DNA of 64,000 bases from assembly GCF_003576645.1 (NCBI RefSeq), contig NC_044920.1, positions 2,605,356-2,669,355 on the forward strand. Reading direction: 5' to 3'. This stretch comes from Ipomoea triloba (Eukaryota; Streptophyta; Magnoliopsida; Solanales; Convolvulaceae). The position numbers were made by a program, and so were the translations under genes. The notes beneath the pieces are model-generated. The model ran no database searches. It was not told the DNA's origin and saw only the letters and a list, made by a program, of their open reading frames with translations. Positions within the stretch are counted from its first letter, which is position 1, and each line of letters opens with the position of its first letter. Shown here piece after piece: positions 44,936-55,888 of this stretch.

Positions 44936-45504
44936 CATTGGGTTGTGACTATACTTGGATCTTTGTTCCAAATCCAACTTTTAGTGGGTGCAATTTACGG
45001 AGTATTAGTTTTCTTAGTTTAAGTTTTTCAACTATGAGCAACCTGATTTGGTTTACCTTCTTGGGGTTATTTGTCAGTTAAAATCACAAGGCACGGTTTA
45101 CTCAATCCACATCCTCAGATAGTGGTTACGGTTTCCTTTTGTCACCTAAAAAATAATCATTTATTCTACTGTAATTTTATCAATTTGAAAAAATAAAAAT
45201 CAGGAGTTTAGTAGTGAAAATGCCAAAAAGTGATATTATCACAATTCTTAATGTCCCTTTAAGTTTGCACTCTTCACTCCCAGATAAAAGAAAAGGGACG
45301 CGAAAATGACAAGAAATTTCATTTCTATAAATACATACAGACTACACATTTCAAAACCAACAATCCAGCCATGGACTATACTTCTAAACCCACTTTTACA
45401 ACAAAAATGAACAACATCAAGAAATATTCAGAACAACTGAGAAAATGAAGTAATCCAAAAACAGAACCTGGGTGTTTTATATAAAATGAAAGATGATGGA
45501 CAAT
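44936..45504. other. Downstream flank of the guanylyltransferase gene
   Basis: No gene seen; the part nearest 45505 is presumably its 3' UTR (minus strand). Confidence 0.5.
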
Positions 45505-46715
45505 TCACATTACGATCTCTGGGTTCAAGATGCTGGATTTGATCTCTTTGTGGGGGAGAATTACACCTCCATTGCTGTAAATCTCATCGCAGATATGAAC
45601 ATCCTCTCCGAGAATGGTCATGTTCTCCACCCGAGCCCACTTCCCAACGGTGGAATGCCAACCGATAATGCTGCTTGAAATGCACGTGTGCTTCTTGATT
45701 CGCACCCCGCGCATGACAGTGCAGCGAGAGAGCCTAACCCCTGACTCAATCACGCAGCCTGGACCTATAGCAACGTCTGGTCCTATCAAGCATCCCTCTT
45801 CGATTTTGGCAGTCTCGTCCACTAGGACATTTCCAACAATGTGAGCTCCAGAAGCCAGTTTAGGTGAAGATTTCTTTCTCAGAGATTCGAGGTAGAGTCT
45901 CAGGCCAGTGATGTAATCCCTTGGCTGTCCTATGTCCATCCAGAAACCTGGCAAGACCATGGCATAGAGTTTATTCTCGGCCGCAATTTTGGGGAACACT
46001 TCTTTCTCAATCGACGTTGGTTTCAACTCAATTCGGTCTAGGACTGAAGGGTTAAGTAGGTAAATCCCAGCATTGATCTTGTTGCCCACAAATATCTTTG
46101 GCTTCTCCACAAACCTCTCTACTTTCCCAGTAGATTCTTCCATCACAACAACACCATATTTAGAAGGTTCATCCACCTATTTCAATAAATGAATATAATT
46201 TTTCATATTAAATGCTAATAAATTCCAATCATCCAAATAAAATATCAAAGCAAAAGGGGGGATTTACCTTGGTTACCATTATAGAAGCCTCTCCTCCATG
46301 GGATTTATGAAATTCAATCATCTCTTTGAAAGGATATTCACTGATAACATCACTATTTAGCACAAAAAATGGCTCACCAGAATCATCTATCAGTTTATCC
46401 CTAGCCAAAGCAAGGGGACCAGCAGTACCAAGTGGCTCAGTCTCTTGTGAGCACATAATCTTGATCTCAAGCTTTGTTTCAAATTCTTTCAAGAAATTCA
46501 TCATCACCTGCAATATAAAGATGCTGTAACATTAGTTTATTCCCCATTTTATATCCATTAAATGAAGCCACCTATACACAAAAGTTGACCTCTGGCTGGT
46601 AGTTGATAGCCAGGACCACTTCAGTCACTCCAACAGCCCTAAGAGCCTCAATCTGATAATAAGAAAAAATGGTTAGTTAACCAGAAAGCATAATATTTGG
46701 AAACAGGAAAAAAAG

Positions 46716-46752
<37 letters not shown>

Positions 46753-46948
46753 AGAAGATGGTTTCATTTAGAAATTAGAAAGCTTTTATAACACGACTGA
46801 AGATGGATCCAGAGAAACAGCATATCCATGAATATACCTGATGCAAAATCATGGGTTTGTTTGCAAAATCAACAAGTGGTTTTGGGACACTGAGAGTCAA
46901 TGGCCTCAACCGAGTGCCAAATCCTCCAACAAGAATAAGTGCCTTCAT
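45505..46948 (-). CDS. CYT1: Mannose-1-phosphate guanylyltransferase (GDP-mannose pyrophosphorylase), 361 aa, intact
   Basis: Four coding exons: 46838-46948, 46590-46652, 46268-46507, 45505-46176, all with GT-AG introns and phase-0 joins, giving 37+21+80+223 = 361 residues, the usual length of the plant CYT1/VTC1 enzyme. It makes GDP-mannose from mannose-1-phosphate and GTP in the cytosol, feeding ascorbate, cell-wall polysaccharide and N-glycan/GPI synthesis. The N-terminal nucleotidyltransferase domain has [19 protein letters not shown] (about residues 6-24), [38 protein letters not shown] and [11 protein letters not shown]. The C-terminal left-handed beta-helix has hexapeptide repeats ([19 protein letters not shown]) and ends ILNPEIVM. 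A non-coding first exon lies at 49905. All key motifs are present. Two related but altered copies lie at 53519 and 59193. Confidence 0.95.
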
Positions 46949-47689
46949 TCTCAGATTGATGCTTCTGCTGATAAAGATGGATCACAATTTCAGTATAATA
47001 TAATAAGATATATAGAACGAAACAAAGAGCACACTTCGAAATGGGCTCTCTTCAATCAATATTTATCCTAGCGGCAAGGAAGAAAGATGCACAATTACGG
47101 AACTATGCATTGACATCTGTAAACGAGAAATAAAGATCTACGGCTTGATCTCTTTTCTTACGGCAAGTATGTTGGTCATTCATTGACACATCACACATAT
47201 AACATATGCACAGTTGCACGAGACTTTGGTGGTGGGGGAGCGGTGGAGTGAACGTCTAAAACGGAAATAGCCACAAAGTAAAGCGACGAAATGGCCTAGC
47301 GCATTATCTGGAAAAGGAACAAGTTCCAGCTAATGGACAGGCTGGATCCTCTAATGGAGTGACAACTACATGGCTTTTCTTATACAATTTGGACTACGAT
47401 CTTGTTGAAAATAGAAATGAGAAGTTACATAGAGTCACGCATGTATCAGAAGTGAAAAATTAGAACCTAATTGAATGGCATTTGCAAGGTGTTGCAGAAG
47501 TTTTCTAGTACTAATTAGATCCCAAAAATATTCAAATGCCATCTTCAAACTGCATAGCTTTAAAACAATGTTCTTATCATCTATATCCAACCAAGATCAC
47601 CCATCACCCTCTCCTACCTATCCATCCTCACCTAGAAAAGAAAGACCGTATAAGTTTTCCCTCTACTGGGCATTTCTATATGATGGGAT

Positions 47690-48175
47690 AATGGGCCCAA
47701 CTAGCTCGCAGCCCAGTCCAAGTATCTCAGTTTAGCCTAGGTGCACTGAGATCCAACTCAAAAGCCCAATCTAAGCACCTTGTATTTGACCAAAGGTTGC
47801 AGCCCATGAAATTCAGCCCAAGCGGTGGCCTTGGTCTAACTCAAAGAACTCAACCAGGAAAAGGCATTTGGTGGAGGATGTTACAAGAATACCAACATTC
47901 ATACCACTAACATGTGTAATGGTCATGGGGAGGTAGTGAAAGATGTGTTCCAACTACCTGCTGAACTCTTTACTAGGGGCAGTGTAACGATCATTGCCAC
48001 ACGCTATAAATGGAAGGGAGATGCATAGAACTAGATTACATCCGTTCCATTACGGATACTCTAATACTCACTTAGCTTGCATAAAGTCTTTTTAATAGTC
48101 GATACTCTCTTCAATAAATATAAATCCTATTTACAATTTCCCAAAGTGAATTTGATACTATCGTTTAACACCACC
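47690..48175 (+). repeat. LTR-like direct repeat, left copy
   Basis: About 480 bp diverged from but collinear with 48705-49165. Shared blocks: AAAAGCCCAATCTA, GACCAAAGGTTG, GTTCCAACTACCTG, GCTATAAATGGA (TATA-like) and CTCTCTTCAATAAATATAAA (poly-A-signal-like). The order fits a plus-strand LTR. Confidence 0.6.
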
Positions 48176-48365
48176 TATAGCGAGCTAATTGAAAAGTTCA
48201 TATACCTTTAATAATAATCATAAAACACAGTTACATGCAAAGGAAAACCTAATGACACATTGGTGGGTACAAACAAAAGTCAATCTCAAGGAACAAGAAT
48301 TTAGCTGACTTGCATGAGCAACTTAGCCAAGGTCAAGGGGAGGCTCCTGAGACAAAGAAATAGCC

Positions 48366-48505
48366 CATGGGGTGAGATTGGGGGTGGGGGGGGGGGGAGN
48401 NNNNNNNNNNNNNNNNNNNNNNNNNNNNNNNNNNNNNNNNNNNNNNNNNNNNNNNNNNNNNNNNNNNNNNNNNNNNNNNNNNNNNNNNNNNNNNNNNNNN
48501 NNNNN

Positions 48506-48545
<40 letters not shown>
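48366..48545. other. N gap (48400-48505) between G homopolymers
   Basis: 106 N bases with a poly-G run on each side. A long G tract probably stopped sequencing. Any reading frame through it is meaningless. Confidence 0.95.
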
Positions 48546-48550
<5 letters not shown>

Positions 48551-48704
48551 GGGAGAGAGAAAGGAGAAAAGAAATAAAAGGAAGGAAAAAAAAAGTAATA
48601 AGAGAGAAAAAAAAGAAGTCATCAGAACTAAGGGCAACCTGATGGTGTTCAGTGGAGTTGCACAATATTATCTACTTCCTTGCTCTGGCTAGCGTAGGTT
48701 ATCA

Positions 48705-49165
48705 CGGCCCAATCTAAGTACCTAAGTTGGACCATAGTGCGCTTGGGATGAGTCAAGATACTTAAAAGCCCAATCTAGGCACATTAGATCTGACCAAAGG
48801 TTGCCCATAAAAGTCAGCCCAAGCAGTGGTCTCAGTCTAGCTCAGACGACTCAACCCAAGAATGGCGTTTGGTGAAGAATGTTAGAAGAATACCAAAAGT
48901 AGTCCACTAATCATATGTAATTGTCACTAGGAGGTAGTGGAGGATGTGTTCCAACTACCTGTTGAACTCTTGCCAAGGGCAGTGTGACGGTCAAGGACAC
49001 ATGCTATAAATGGAGGGGAGATACATAGAACTAGATGTGTTCATTCCACTACATATACTCTTTTACTCACTTAGCTCACCTTAAGCCTTTTGTAACAATT
49101 GAAACTCTCTTCAATAAATATAAATCTTATTTATAATTTCCCCTAAGTGAATATGATACTATAAC
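48705..49165 (+). repeat. LTR-like direct repeat, right copy
   Basis: See 47690-48175. The two could be LTRs of a small LTR or TRIM-like element whose interior contains the gap. No primer-binding site was recognised. Confidence 0.6.
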
Positions 49166-49904
49166 TAAAGAATTGACTTTTGTTTTTCAAGTAAATAAGG
49201 ACAAGAAAATTAAAAGTAAAGAAACATGCAGCAGCAAGACGGAGAACCTTCAAATTACATATACTATTAGACAGTTCTTCACTCTCAACAGTATGTGGAA
49301 TATGTATCTATCTTATGATAGGTGCATCAATTCCCTGTTCTAGTCAGAGATCTGCTTAAAACCACAAAATGAAAGCTAAACCAAACCTCATTAATCTAAA
49401 TATCATGACAACTAGCCAAGCACACTTTTGTTTGGACAGCATTTCTACTAGGTTCATTCCAAAAGAAAAATGAAAGAATTTCAGGACCTCACAGCAAAAG
49501 AACAAATCCATTCCTCAAAGAAAGGACTGCCGGAGTTTCCTTCAACAAAATTTTATAACAAACGATCGTAGTTTTTATTTTATAATTTTAGTATCTACGT
49601 AAAATAAAGAGAAAAGCCATGGCCGAAATGGAAGCAAGATACGTCATTTCCTAAGGAGACAAAACAAAATGGAGAAACACAGAATGACTGAATTATATGA
49701 AACCTAAACTATTTCTGCTTACAACTAAACAAAAAATTTCAGAAATCACTAAAAGAGGAACAAAATGGTAAACGGAATCAAAATTGAATCCACATTGTAA
49801 CAATTCTCAAACAAAACCAAAAAAAAATAAAATCCATGTTATCACGATTCGAATTCAGATCCAAATTGAAATCCATAATGAGAGAAGTGATCAAGATAAT
49901 TCAC

Positions 49905-50100
49905 CTCCGTTTACCTACCAATCTAGCCTAGAGGAGTGAATGCCACCGAGTTGAGGAACGAGGCGACTAAAAGTCAGGTCCGGTCCGAGTTAGGAGCTTT
50001 TCCCTCGCTTTTGAGACACCAGAGACGACGGTTTGGGATGTCGCCGGAGTCTCCGTGCTTATGTGGATGCGATCCTCGTCGGAAGGGAAAAGCATGGATA
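49905..50100 (-). other. CYT1: 5' UTR exon of the guanylyltransferase gene
   Basis: On the minus strand the exon ends ACGGAG|GTGAATT. A similar exon end with the same donor is found ahead of the paralogue (62911), and conservation in both supports a real non-coding first exon. The upstream edge is approximate. Confidence 0.65.
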
Positions 50101-50125
50101 CCTGGAGAGTGGAGAGTATATGAAT

Positions 50126-50138
50126 GTATTTATATATA
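50126..50138 (-). promoter_or_regulatory. TATA box of the guanylyltransferase gene
   Basis: TATATATAAATAC on the minus strand, about 30 bp upstream of the presumed start of the 5' UTR exon. Motif-based only; the surroundings are AT-rich. Confidence 0.4.
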
Positions 50139-50386
50139 TGTATGTATTCTGTATGTATAGGTAACAGAAACGGGATCGTCAGATTGACTTCGGGTCGGCG
50201 GTTTTGAAACTCAGGCTCCTATTCTATATATCGACTGATCCTTTTTAATTTAGTTATATTTTTTGTCTTCTTTTTTCCAATATTATTATTGGATAATTGA
50301 TCCAATTTGGTCTCCTGCTTCATAATAATATGAATCCTAAAATTTTGCATTAGTGATCAACATGATATGGACTATATTTGATATAA

Positions 50387-50841
50387 GGCAAAAACTTGTG
50401 TGAGACCGTCTCACCATGGGACGGGACAGGTCGGGTCGGGTCAAGATGCAAATGTAACACTTATATGCACAAATGCCATACTTATATGTTCAAATGTAAT
50501 ACTAATCAAGAATAAAATTTTTGTTACTTATTAGGGTAAATGTAATACTTTTAAGGGAAAATACAATACCTTTACATTTCGATTTAAAAGTATTACATTT
50601 TTCTCAAAAGTATTATATTTGTCCTTATAAGTGAGAGGTACTTGTCAACATTACTTATTATGAAAAATGTATTACTTTTTCTCTTATAAGTAACAAAAAT
50701 TGTATTTTTGATTAGTGTTATATTTGAGCATATAAGTGTGAGATTTGCACATATAAGTATGACATTTGCATGGTGTTTTGACCCGACCCGACCCGTCTCA
50801 CGAATAAGGATCCGTGAGACGGTCTCACACAAGTGTGACCC
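50387..50841. mobile_element. MITE, same family as 26273-26728
   Basis: 455 bp from GGCAAAAACTTGTGTGAGAC to ACACAAGTGTGACCC with the same interior. Here I cannot read a clear 9-bp target duplication. It lies about 250 bp upstream of the guanylyltransferase TATA box. Confidence 0.8.
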
Positions 50842-51033
50842 ATTAATTATGCATATCATACATTATATACACAAACATCTATCATATTATTATAATAAAA
50901 ACTAAATACCTAACCCCACTTTTTTTTTTGTGGGGAAGGGGTGACCATACACCCGGGTTAAATAGGATATCGAACTACACACGAAATTACAATTGAACCA
51001 TGAACTCAAAAAAAAAAAAAAAAAAAAAAAAAA

Positions 51034-51552
51034 AGTCATTTCCATTTTTGGTCCTACTGTTATCAGGGCATTGCCAATTTTAGTCCACTTCATTAATTTT
51101 TGCCACATTGCGGCCAGTCTTATTTAGTCATTGCCACTTTTAGTCCATCGTTAAAATTTTTGTCAAATAACCGTCCAAAACAAGGGTATTTTGGTCTTTT
51201 CATGCTTTGATCATCTCCTTAACCATTTGCAGTAGTTTTCCTTACACATTTTCATCCAATGAAGAGGTCCGGCGAAAGCCACGGCTTTGTAATGTGGCTC
51301 ACATGGCTTTCATTGGACCTCTTCATTGGATGAAAATGTGTAAGGAAAACCACTGCAAAGGGTCAAGGAGATGACCAGAGCATGAAAAGACCAAAAATAC
51401 CCTTGTTTAGGACGGCCATTTGACGAAAATTTTAACAGTGGACTAAAAGTGGTAAGGACTAAATAAGACTGGCCGCAATGTGGCAAAAATTAATGAAGTG
51501 GACTAAAATTGACAATGCCCCAATAACAATAGGACCAAAAATGGAAATGACT
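51034..51552. mobile_element. Long foldback element (arms ~240 bp)
   Basis: Left arm AGTCATTTCCATTTTTGGTC onward, right arm its near-complete reverse complement ending AAAAATGGAAATGACT. The centre near 51260-51340 is itself palindromic (ATCCAATGAAGAGGTCC). A transcript would form a hairpin of roughly 240 bp. No ORF. Confidence 0.85.
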
Positions 51553-53518
51553 CAAAAAAAAAAACTACAATTCAATCTCTGAACAATGCAAAATCATACA
51601 ATTTAACAAAAATGACTTGTTTACCTGTTGATGGCTGCCGTGGCGGTAATCGGATCAAAAAATAATTTATTTTTAAATTTTATTTTAATAATTTAAAAAA
51701 AAAAAAAAAACCTTCATCTGCTCGAAAACAAAGAGACCTTGTAATTTCATGTGTAGTTCGATGACCTATTTGACCCACGTCAGCCATCAACAGGTAAACA
51801 GATCATTTTTTTTGTTCAATTGCATGATTTTGTGTTGTTCAAGGACCCAATTGTAATTTTTTAGTTCGATGATCCAATTACAAATTCGTGTGTAGTTCAA
51901 TGGTCTATTTGACCCTTATTCCTTGAATTTATATTATTACACAAGCTAAGAAATAAATTTGGTCAAAATTTAATTTAAGAAAATTAAAGATATTATACTT
52001 TGTTTTCCTGGAACATTTGCCCTATAATTAATGTTATATAACTATGGAGTTGGTGGGGTTTAACCTTTGACATTATAATCTAAATTTAAAAGTTTGTGTT
52101 GTATTTGTCCCAAAATGAGTAGTGGAATGGGTGGCCACGATTATTGTACAAGAAGATCATAAGTTCAATTTTTGTAAACATCGTATCAGTTGCAAACCCC
52201 TTACATATGATCTTAATGTGGTAGGCCTCGAAACCAAGCATATTATTTCATAAAGCAGAAATTACTATAATTTTTCCTAATTTAATTAGATTTATCTTCT
52301 CTGTTATCATTGTAATTACAAAAATGAAAATGTGATATTCATTTGACAAGAAAAATTGCAACATGTGAGGCATCTAACCATGTTACTCCAAATCTGACAA
52401 CTTTAAGCAAGTGAGAGATGTGACAAATGTATTGGGCTAAGGATAAAAAAATCTAATACAAATATAAAATTTGTACCACATGTTATTTCATATTTAATAA
52501 TAAAGTTACATTAAAGTCCAGCTATGACGCTATGTACAATATCGTGAAATATTATAATGTCACAATAAAGTATGTGTTGACATTTGAAGTATAATTTATG
52601 TCTCCTTTGAATGTGTAGAAAGTCAATGGTTCCTTGAGATCTGGTTAGTGTGCATAACTCTCTAAAACTTATAGTCTAGTGGGGATGTATAATGTATTGC
52701 TTTGCTACACAGTGTCCGCGGACCATTGCCTTGTATAAATTTTAAACCTTTTCTTTACTATTAAGTTTAGACTACTAACCGTTGAAGGTAAGACGAAACG
52801 TTGATTATCGACCACTTGAACTATTCTGATAGGACACTTTTTTCTTTTTTTTTAGTTATGTGTAAATGCATTTGTCCAACACTATTAAAAACTTAGTATA
52901 GTATACATTTTCAACTTTTTTTTTGATACATTACGTTTCTCAGTTTAACCATACTAATCCTAAGTTCCCAAAATTCATGTTCAAGAACTGCTGAAAGGGG
53001 TATATCACAAGTCGCCCCCCAGATTCTCATCTTTTTCATGTACACTTTGCACACAATTTTCAATCTTTTTTTTAATCAATCCAAGTTTCTGACTTCGCCA
53101 TACCAGCAATTGAAAGTAAGACTAAACGTTAATTAGTCTACCACCTGAACTACTCCAATGGGTGTTGTTGTGTAAATGCATTTGTGCAACACGATTTAAA
53201 ACTTAGTATAGTATTTGCCTTTATTCAATTCTTTTATAGGAAGAGAAACAAATGAAATTGTAAAGATCTAAAGCATTTAGAGCTAGTAAGATTTAAAAAG
53301 AACAAAAAGAAATTAGGTCATTTACTCCAAAAAGAAATTAGGTCATTTAAATGGATGTGTTTGATGTAAATTACTATGTAGTGCAATGGTACTTCTGTTA
53401 CCTTCCGTGAAGGACATTGATTCTTTGAAGTTTGAACTACTTGAACTACTCCAATCGAACATTTACTAAAATTGCTGCAATTTCATTCATAATTTTCTAC
53501 CTAGCTAATAAGTAACAA
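51553..53518. other. Intergenic region, no gene seen
   Basis: A second smaller inverted repeat lies at about 51607-51812 (TTGTTTACCTGTTGATGGCT and its complement). The rest is AT-rich with no coding evidence. The part beside 53519 is homologous to the flank at about 59150. Confidence 0.5.
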
Positions 53519-54148
53519 CTAAACCTCCACTATAAAATTGATTGTAAACATGGTGGTTTTCTCCAACTTAGCCAATCGCCCAATACTGGAACGCCTACCG
53601 ATAATACTATACGTAACGGAAGCCCCCTCCTTGATGCGTGTCGCATGCATGATGGCGCTACTCGAGATCTTAACCCCATCCTCGATGACGCAGCCGGGGC
53701 CGATAGCGACATCCGGTCCGATCACGCATCCCTCTCCGATCTCCGCCGTCTCATCCACCACCACATCTCCCACGATGTGAGTGCCGGAAGCCAGTTTCTG
53801 CGGCCATCTCTTCCATAAATTGCGCAATTGACTTACCAGCCCATTGATGTAATAGTTTTGCTGGTCTATCATCAGCCATGTATCCAACCAAAATAGCCCT
53901 TTCAGCCACAACCCGTACACTTTCCCGTCGGCTACCATTTTGGGGAACACTTGTTTCTCAAGCGACGTCCGTTTCGGCTCGATTCCGGGGAGAATTGAAG
54001 GGTTGAGCAGGTAAATCCCGGCGCTTATTCTCTTGAAGTACCCATCTATTGGGCCTGGCTTCTCTACGAAACTCCTTACTTTCCCAGTGGAGTTGTCCAT
54101 GTCAATAGCAGCATAGGGTAAATGTTCGTCGTTCGGTTCAAAATTGTT
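53519..54148 (-). pseudogene. Last-exon-only copy of the diverged guanylyltransferase paralogue
   Basis: Open frame of about 209 residues starting after a TTGGTACAG acceptor: [20 protein letters not shown] onward, with [32 protein letters not shown] and beta-helix hexapeptides, ending TINFIVEV. It matches exon 4 of the copy at 59193-59828 closely, but exons 1-3 are absent; homology with that region ends near 55105. Without the nucleotide-binding domain start it cannot be an active enzyme. The frame is still open. Confidence 0.8.
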
Positions 54149-54589
54149 CTGTACCAATCAAAGAAATTTTATTTTATTTGTTTTTAAATACGATTATTAA
54201 ATTCATTTCATGAGTAAATATGATGTCATGTGTTGTTGGACATTTTGAAGAAAAATAATACGGAGTATATGTAATCACATTCTCTACTCTCAACTTTTAT
54301 TCTCATACTCAAAAATTTTGATATAGATACATTCACAGGATCTACATAAAGAAAAGAGCATATCAATGCTCGCCGCATCAAATTTGAGGAAGTAAAAATC
54401 TGGAAGGAGATGTATTAAAACTCTTATTTGAATTGAATTTTAAATAGTTTTATCCAAACGGAAGGGATCGGATATCAGGCCTTGGACCAAAGAATAAAAT
54501 GTATATTTTTAATATATTAAAGGTATATTATTTATTTGTTGAATATAGATTATTTAATACGGAGTAGTATATAATATAATATATATTCA

Positions 54590-54984
54590 AGTTAATTTCA
54601 TTTTTGGTCCTAAATTTATATGTGAGAGTCCATTTTTAGTCCTTTTTTATCATAACATTTTTATTTGGCCCTAGTATTATTGTAACATGACCATTTTTTA
54701 TCCTCCATCAAAATCATTGAAATGTCATTAAATACAAGGATATTTAGATCTTTTTTATACAAAACAGGTTAACCCACTATATTTTTATGTTTATTTTTTT
54801 TTAAAAAAATCATAATTAATGATCGAAATAATTTGTATTTAACGACATTTAAACTATTTTGTTGATAAAAGACCAAAAATAGTCATGTCACAATAATATT
54901 AGAACCAAAAGTAGATGTTATGATAAAAAGACTAAAAGTGGAATGTCACTTATATAAATCTAAGACCAAAAATGAAATTAACTC
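54590..54984. mobile_element. Foldback element with target duplication
   Basis: AGTTAATTTCATTTTTGGTC at the left, its reverse complement GACCAAAAATGAAATTAACT at the right. TATATATTCA is repeated on both sides (ending at 54589 and 54994). The matching place in the duplicated segment (near 60420) lacks it, so it inserted after that duplication. Confidence 0.8.
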
Positions 54985-55888
54985 TATATATTCAGTACAT
55001 AAATAATGTATCTTTAGTATATTAAAAATGTACCTTTTCTTATGATCCACACAAGTGGATTCATGGATGGAATAATAATTGCTAAAAACATCATCCAAAA
55101 ACTAAAATTTAAATTTAATAACACTGAAAAATAATAATATCAAATAACATGAAATACGATTAGAAAATTGTCAATATTTTTTAAATACAAAGTAATCATG
55201 ACAAAAAATTTCTATGTGCCTTAGTCAATGCAAAATCATCGGTAATTGCATCAAAATTAACATTGTTTAGCATATCCTTCTTAATACACAAAATCGCATC
55301 AAAATTAACATTGTTTAGCATATCCTTCTTAATACACAAAATCGCCAAACCATTCAATCTTTCTTGACCTTGAAACCCAGACCTCCAAACGTTTTACGAT
55401 TTATTGTTCTTTTCTTCTTTCACTTTCTATCTCTGTTAATAGAATAGATTAGACAGAAGTCAGTAACTCAAGGTAATTATAATTATATATATATATATAT
55501 ATGGGGCCCAAACCGGCAAACAAAAGAACAATCGTTGAAGACGAATGAGTTGAAGACGAATGAGTTAGCCGATTAAGGTGTCGATTCTAATAGATAATTA
55601 GGTGTCCCCGTGTGATTCTATTTCTAAATTTATTTAATTAAGCGTCGATTCCAGCTTCCTGCAGTCCCATCTATTTTTAATTTTATGTTTTCTAATATAA
55701 TTATAACACTATAATATATATATGTATATATATGTATATATGTATATATATGTATATACATATATATGGATGGCCCCTTCTAGCATGGGCCCTGGGCTGT
55801 CGCCCATCCCGTCGGTGCTCAGGACCGGCCCTGGATGAGATGAAGGTGTTGGGAGTTTTAGGAAATTTGTGAGTAAGGTGAGCAGCGC
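54985..55888. other. Spacer between the partial paralogue and the MED15-like ORF
   Basis: Contains the end of the duplicated block (to about 55105), a 55-bp local duplication at 55247-55346 (TTAACATTGTTTAGCATATC) and a TATG/TATA microsatellite near 55715-55770. No gene seen. Confidence 0.5.

Larger units (their letters stand above)
46949..49904 (-). other. Large 5' UTR intron of the guanylyltransferase gene
   Basis: It runs from the 5' UTR exon (donor at 49904) to the acceptor just upstream of the ATG. It holds an LTR-like direct repeat pair and an N gap, described separately. The small open frames inside it have no family features. Confidence 0.65.

Noticed and set aside
47475..47735. 86-residue frame in the 5' UTR intron
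   Set aside because: No family features; it overlaps the LTR-like repeat.
48314..48692. Open frames with long X, Gly or Pro runs
   Set aside because: They read through the N gap and poly-G runs; no real coding evidence.
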